Shown here piece after piece: positions 5,571-7,413 of a stretch of 7,413 nt of DNA. Origin of the DNA: an uncultured bacterium. Its GTDB lineage: Bacteria > Cyanobacteriota > Vampirovibrionia > Gastranaerophilales > Gastranaerophilaceae. The stretch is from NCBI GenBank assembly GCA_905211505.1, contig CAJMAX010000042.1:1-7413 (forward strand), written 5' to 3'. Positions within the stretch are counted from its first letter, which is position 1. Each line of letters begins with the position of its first letter. The notes beneath the pieces were generated by a model. That model had not been told where the DNA came from. It saw only the letters and a program-made list of their open reading frames with translations, and did no database searches. A program made the translations under genes and the position numbers.

Positions 5571-6305
5571 TTATGCAATGTAAAATACCAGATTTATGAG
5601 GAAATCTGCTACTAGCATATATATTGTTGATAAGATTGCAGCTTGAGTTGTGGATGTTCCGACTTCTTTTGCCCCTCCGCGGGTTTCATATCCTTTAGTC
5701 GCACAAACCAGTGCAATTAAAGCTCCAAAGATGCAAGCTTTCAACAAACTTATATAAATATCTTTTGTTGACATCCACGCCCAAACAGATGTCATATATC
5801 TAGCCGGATTAAGATTTATTGTTTCCAGAGATACAAACATTCCGCCTAAAATTCCGACAAATTCTGCGATTAATACAACCATAGGAACTGTTATGGCGGA
5901 AGCTATTATTCTTGGTGTAAAGTAGTAACCAACGGGATTTATTTTTAGTGTTTTTATCGCATCAACCTGAGAGGTAACTTGCATGTTGGCGATTTCTGCG
6001 GATATTGCTGTGCCGGCCCTGGCTCCAATTGCTAAAGCTACAAAACCTGGAGCAATTTCTCTGATCATAACAACTGCAATTGTTCCTCCAATATAGGATT
6101 CTGCTCCTGTTAGCAAAAACTCTTTTGAAACCTGAATCGCAATAACAGCTGCAGATATAAAGGCTATAATAAGAGAGATAGGTAGTGAGTCGTAACTTAT
6201 TGCGGCAGATTGCGAGATGATTGTTCTGAATCTTACATTTCCGCCAAATATGTATTTAAAGCATTCTATTAAGTTTTGAACGCACAAACCTAAAAATTTA
6301 ATCAA
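5571..6305 (-). CDS. mlaE: MlaE/YrbE-family ABC transporter permease (lipid transport)
   Basis: The protein has 244 residues, close to the 260 of E. coli MlaE. MlaE is the inner-membrane permease that works with an MlaF-type ATPase and an MCE-domain protein (MlaD) to move phospholipids between membranes; the cyanobacterial and plastid relatives include Ycf63/TGD1. Diagnostic is the conserved block REIAPGFVALAIGARAGTAI followed by SAEIANMQVTSQVDAI (82-117). Hydrophobic spans lie around 41-59, 74-96, 132-158, 184-203 and 220-243, after an amphipathic N-terminus. The start is a TTG at 6305, with AGGA a few bases ahead and an in-frame TAG immediately upstream; no ATG exists before residue 80. Neither ATPase nor MCE partner is present in the window. 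It follows the HtrA-like gene by 66 bases on the same strand and may share its transcript. Confidence 0.93.
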   Translation of the reverse strand: MIKFLGLCVQNLIECFKYIFGGNVRFRTIISQSAAISYDSLPISLIIAFISAAVIAIQVSKEFLLTGAESYIGGTIAVVMIREIAPGFVALAIGARAGTAISAEIANMQVTSQVDAIKTLKINPVGYYFTPRIIASAITVPMVVLIAEFVGILGGMFVSLETINLNPARYMTSVWAWMSTKDIYISLLKACIFGALIALVCATKGYETRGGAKEVGTSTTQAAILSTIYMLVADFLINLVFYIA

Positions 6306-6371
6306 AATTTCCTAGCCTTTTTTTATTTCAATATATCATAAAAAATTTTTATACGCCAGGAAAATGTATTG

Positions 6372-7058
6372 TTATTTTTTAGTATGCCCAAATTTGCTTT
6401 TGTCTACTGTTGCAATAAATTTTATTGCTTCATTTGATGGAATTGCAAAACCTATTCCTATATTTGATATGTTGTGGTCGGGGTTGTAAATTGACTGGCT
6501 TATGCCGATGACTTCCCCTGTAGAATTTAATAACGGGCCACCGGAACATCCGGGATTTATTGCAGCATCTGTTTGGAATCTGTTTTTTACGTAGTCAATT
6601 CTTGATATTATACCTTGTGTTAGAGTGTTTGAGAATCCAAAAGGATTACCGATAGTCAGGACTTTTTGTCCTACTTTAACTTCTTCAGAGTCTCCGAATG
6701 ATACAGTTTGTAAAGGTTTTCTAGGTTCAATTTTTATTAGTGCCAAATCTTTATTTTTACCCATTTGAGCGATAAATTTTGCTTTATATGTTTGTCCGTT
6801 GTGTGTGGTTACATCAATTGATGTTGATTTTTCAACGACATGCGAACCTGTTAAAATCAATCCGTCTTTTGTTACTACACATCCTGTTCCGGCTGAAACT
6901 CCATCTGGAACTTGAGCATCTATTGCAACAATTGCGGGACTTATTTTTTCATAAACACTTATATTTATCTGTTCATCGGGGGCATAATTTGGTTGAGCAT
7001 TTGTATAATTGCACCCTAATAAAATTACTGTGACTATTAAAATTAATTGTTTTCTCAT
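6372..7058 (-). CDS. HtrA/DegP-like trypsin-type serine protease, probable lipoprotein without PDZ domain
   Basis: From the ATG at 7058 this is 228 residues. AAAGAGG ends five bases before that ATG; an in-frame GTG at 7064 overlaps the ribosome-binding site, so it is rejected. A short basic N-terminus, a hydrophobic stretch and LLGC at 13-16 form a lipoprotein signal, so Cys16 is probably lipidated. The S1C catalytic triad is visible: His73 (TGSHVV), Asp104 (NKDLALIKI) and Ser172 (GCSGGPLL). INPGCSGGP has Cys171 where Asn is common in HtrA proteins, and Cys60 replaces the usual hydrophobic residue after GTG. The sequence ends just after the protease domain (GIGFAIPSNEAIKFI), so the PDZ domains of DegP or DegS are missing. 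Expected role is periplasmic proteolysis or quality control; the substrate is unknown. It lies upstream of mlaE on the same strand. Confidence 0.9.
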   Translation of the reverse strand: MRKQLILIVTVILLGCNYTNAQPNYAPDEQINISVYEKISPAIVAIDAQVPDGVSAGTGCVVTKDGLILTGSHVVEKSTSIDVTTHNGQTYKAKFIAQMGKNKDLALIKIEPRKPLQTVSFGDSEEVKVGQKVLTIGNPFGFSNTLTQGIISRIDYVKNRFQTDAAINPGCSGGPLLNSTGEVIGISQSIYNPDHNISNIGIGFAIPSNEAIKFIATVDKSKFGHTKK

Positions 7059-7139
7059 ATCCACCTCTTTACATTAGATTATTTTGGTGATTCTGTGGAA
7101 ATGGAATTCTCTAGTGTAATATTTCGCGGTTAGTTCTTA

Positions 7140-7145
7140 ATTATA
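7140..7145 (-). promoter_or_regulatory. Possible -10 box upstream of the HtrA-like gene
   Basis: TATAAT on the minus strand, about 80 bases before the ATG at 7058. No matching -35 at normal spacing is seen. The 158 bases between 7059 and 7216 otherwise show only AT-rich sequence. Confidence 0.25.
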
Positions 7146-7216
7146 TTAAAATTTTAATTTACAATTCAGAATAATATGTTTAGCTAAAAAAGATTTCTCT
7201 AATAAGAACAAAGTTA

Positions 7217-7413
7217 TTAATCAGGAATATATTCAAAAATATCCTGAATTTTACAATTTAGTGCATAACATAATTTATTAATGGTTTCTAGTTCTATTGT
7301 TTTTGTTTTGTTGTGGTAAATTCTAAAAACTGCAACATGGCTTAAACCTGATAACCTTGCAAGTTCTGCCATGTTCATCCTCCGAACTCCCATCATTATT
7401 GATAGTTTGTTTT
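7217..7413 (-). CDS. Cro/C1-type helix-turn-helix protein, 5' end outside the window
   Basis: Reading the minus strand from the window edge gives 64 residues and a TAA at 7217-7219. The product resembles the small XRE-type HTH family with a core of (R)MxMxELAxxxGLSxxxVxxIxxxKTKxIxxETxxKLCxALNCxxxDIxEYIPD. Visible parts are helix 2 and 3 (AELARLSGLSHVAVFRIYHN), a Thr-Ile-Glu-Thr stretch leading to a helix INKLCYALNC, and the C-terminal DIFEYIPD typical of the group. Such proteins are about 65-75 residues, so only a few N-terminal residues are probably missing, although in-frame ATGs at residues 6, 7, 12 and 14 exist. It is likely a DNA-binding repressor; the target is not known. It lies upstream of the HtrA-like gene on the same strand, with 158 bases between. 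Confidence 0.85.
   Translation of the reverse strand, partial: NKLSIMMGVRRMNMAELARLSGLSHVAVFRIYHNKTKTIELETINKLCYALNCKIQDIFEYIPD

Noticed and set aside
5589..5608. Hairpin CAGATTT/AAATCTG near the prepilin copy 2 and mlaE stops
   Set aside because: It lies within mlaE codons and is not followed by a T-run on either strand, so it is not supported as a terminator.
6779..7033. Plus-strand open frame opposite the HtrA-like gene
   Set aside because: It is Leu/His-rich antisense of the signal peptide and protease domain, with no supporting signal.
7198..7220. AT-only inverted repeat TTATTA/TAATAA after the Cro/C1-type gene
   Set aside because: Six A:T pairs would not form a stable terminator hairpin, and the T-run lies too far downstream.

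Overview
The window is AT-rich bacterial DNA with dense gene packing, short intergenic gaps, and TTG or GTG starts alongside ATG. The two prepilin-like proteins with a near-identical FTLAEVLITLG N-terminus, an MlaE-type lipid permease and the general codon use resemble gut Melainabacteria (Gastranaerophilales/Vampirovibrionia, non-photosynthetic relatives of Cyanobacteria). This placement is recognition from memory, not a database result; I hold it at about 0.7.

Layout. Positions 1-81 are a GC-rich repeat-like stretch that runs straight into the reading frame of a first prepilin-like gene (64-792, +). A convergent, probably bidirectional terminator (814-838) separates it from a leftward gene cluster transcribed from about 4470 down to 823: trpS (tryptophanyl-tRNA synthetase), ssb (single-stranded DNA-binding protein), a DUF1537 four-carbon acid-sugar kinase, and pdxA (4-hydroxythreonine-4-phosphate dehydrogenase family). 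ssb, kinase and pdxA overlap by 4 and 8 bases, so they are probably translationally coupled. Upstream lies a small ribbon-helix-helix regulator (leftward, start probably TTG at 4707), divergent from a second prepilin-like gene (4843-5568, +) that has its own promoter-like and ribosome-binding sequences. The second prepilin gene converges on mlaE (5571-6305, -) with only two bases between stop codons. Upstream of mlaE on the same strand are a PDZ-less HtrA-like lipoprotein protease (6372-7058, -) and the 3' part of a Cro/C1-type DNA-binding protein (7217 to beyond 7413, -).

How the genes fit together. The trpS cluster mixes translation, DNA maintenance and a kinase/dehydrogenase pair. That pair recalls the kinase plus PdxA2 pairs of D-threonate/D-erythronate catabolism, though a vitamin B6 role is equally open. 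The mlaE and htrA genes both concern the cell envelope. The two prepilin genes lie 4.8 kb apart in the same orientation. They share conserved N-terminal and C-terminal blocks around a divergent middle.

Most noteworthy points: (1) the first prepilin gene has no recognisable ribosome-binding site and its N-terminus is read out of repeat-like DNA, while the second has a full expression signal, which raises a silent/expressed cassette hypothesis; (2) TrpRS carries the exact C-x22-C-x6-C-x2-C spacing of the [4Fe-4S] cluster known from Thermotoga maritima TrpRS; (3) the kinase-pdxA pair is coupled to housekeeping genes; (4) PdxA has Gln where E. coli has active-site His136. I saw no CRISPR array, transposase, rRNA or tRNA gene. 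There is no gene-free stretch longer than 300 bases.
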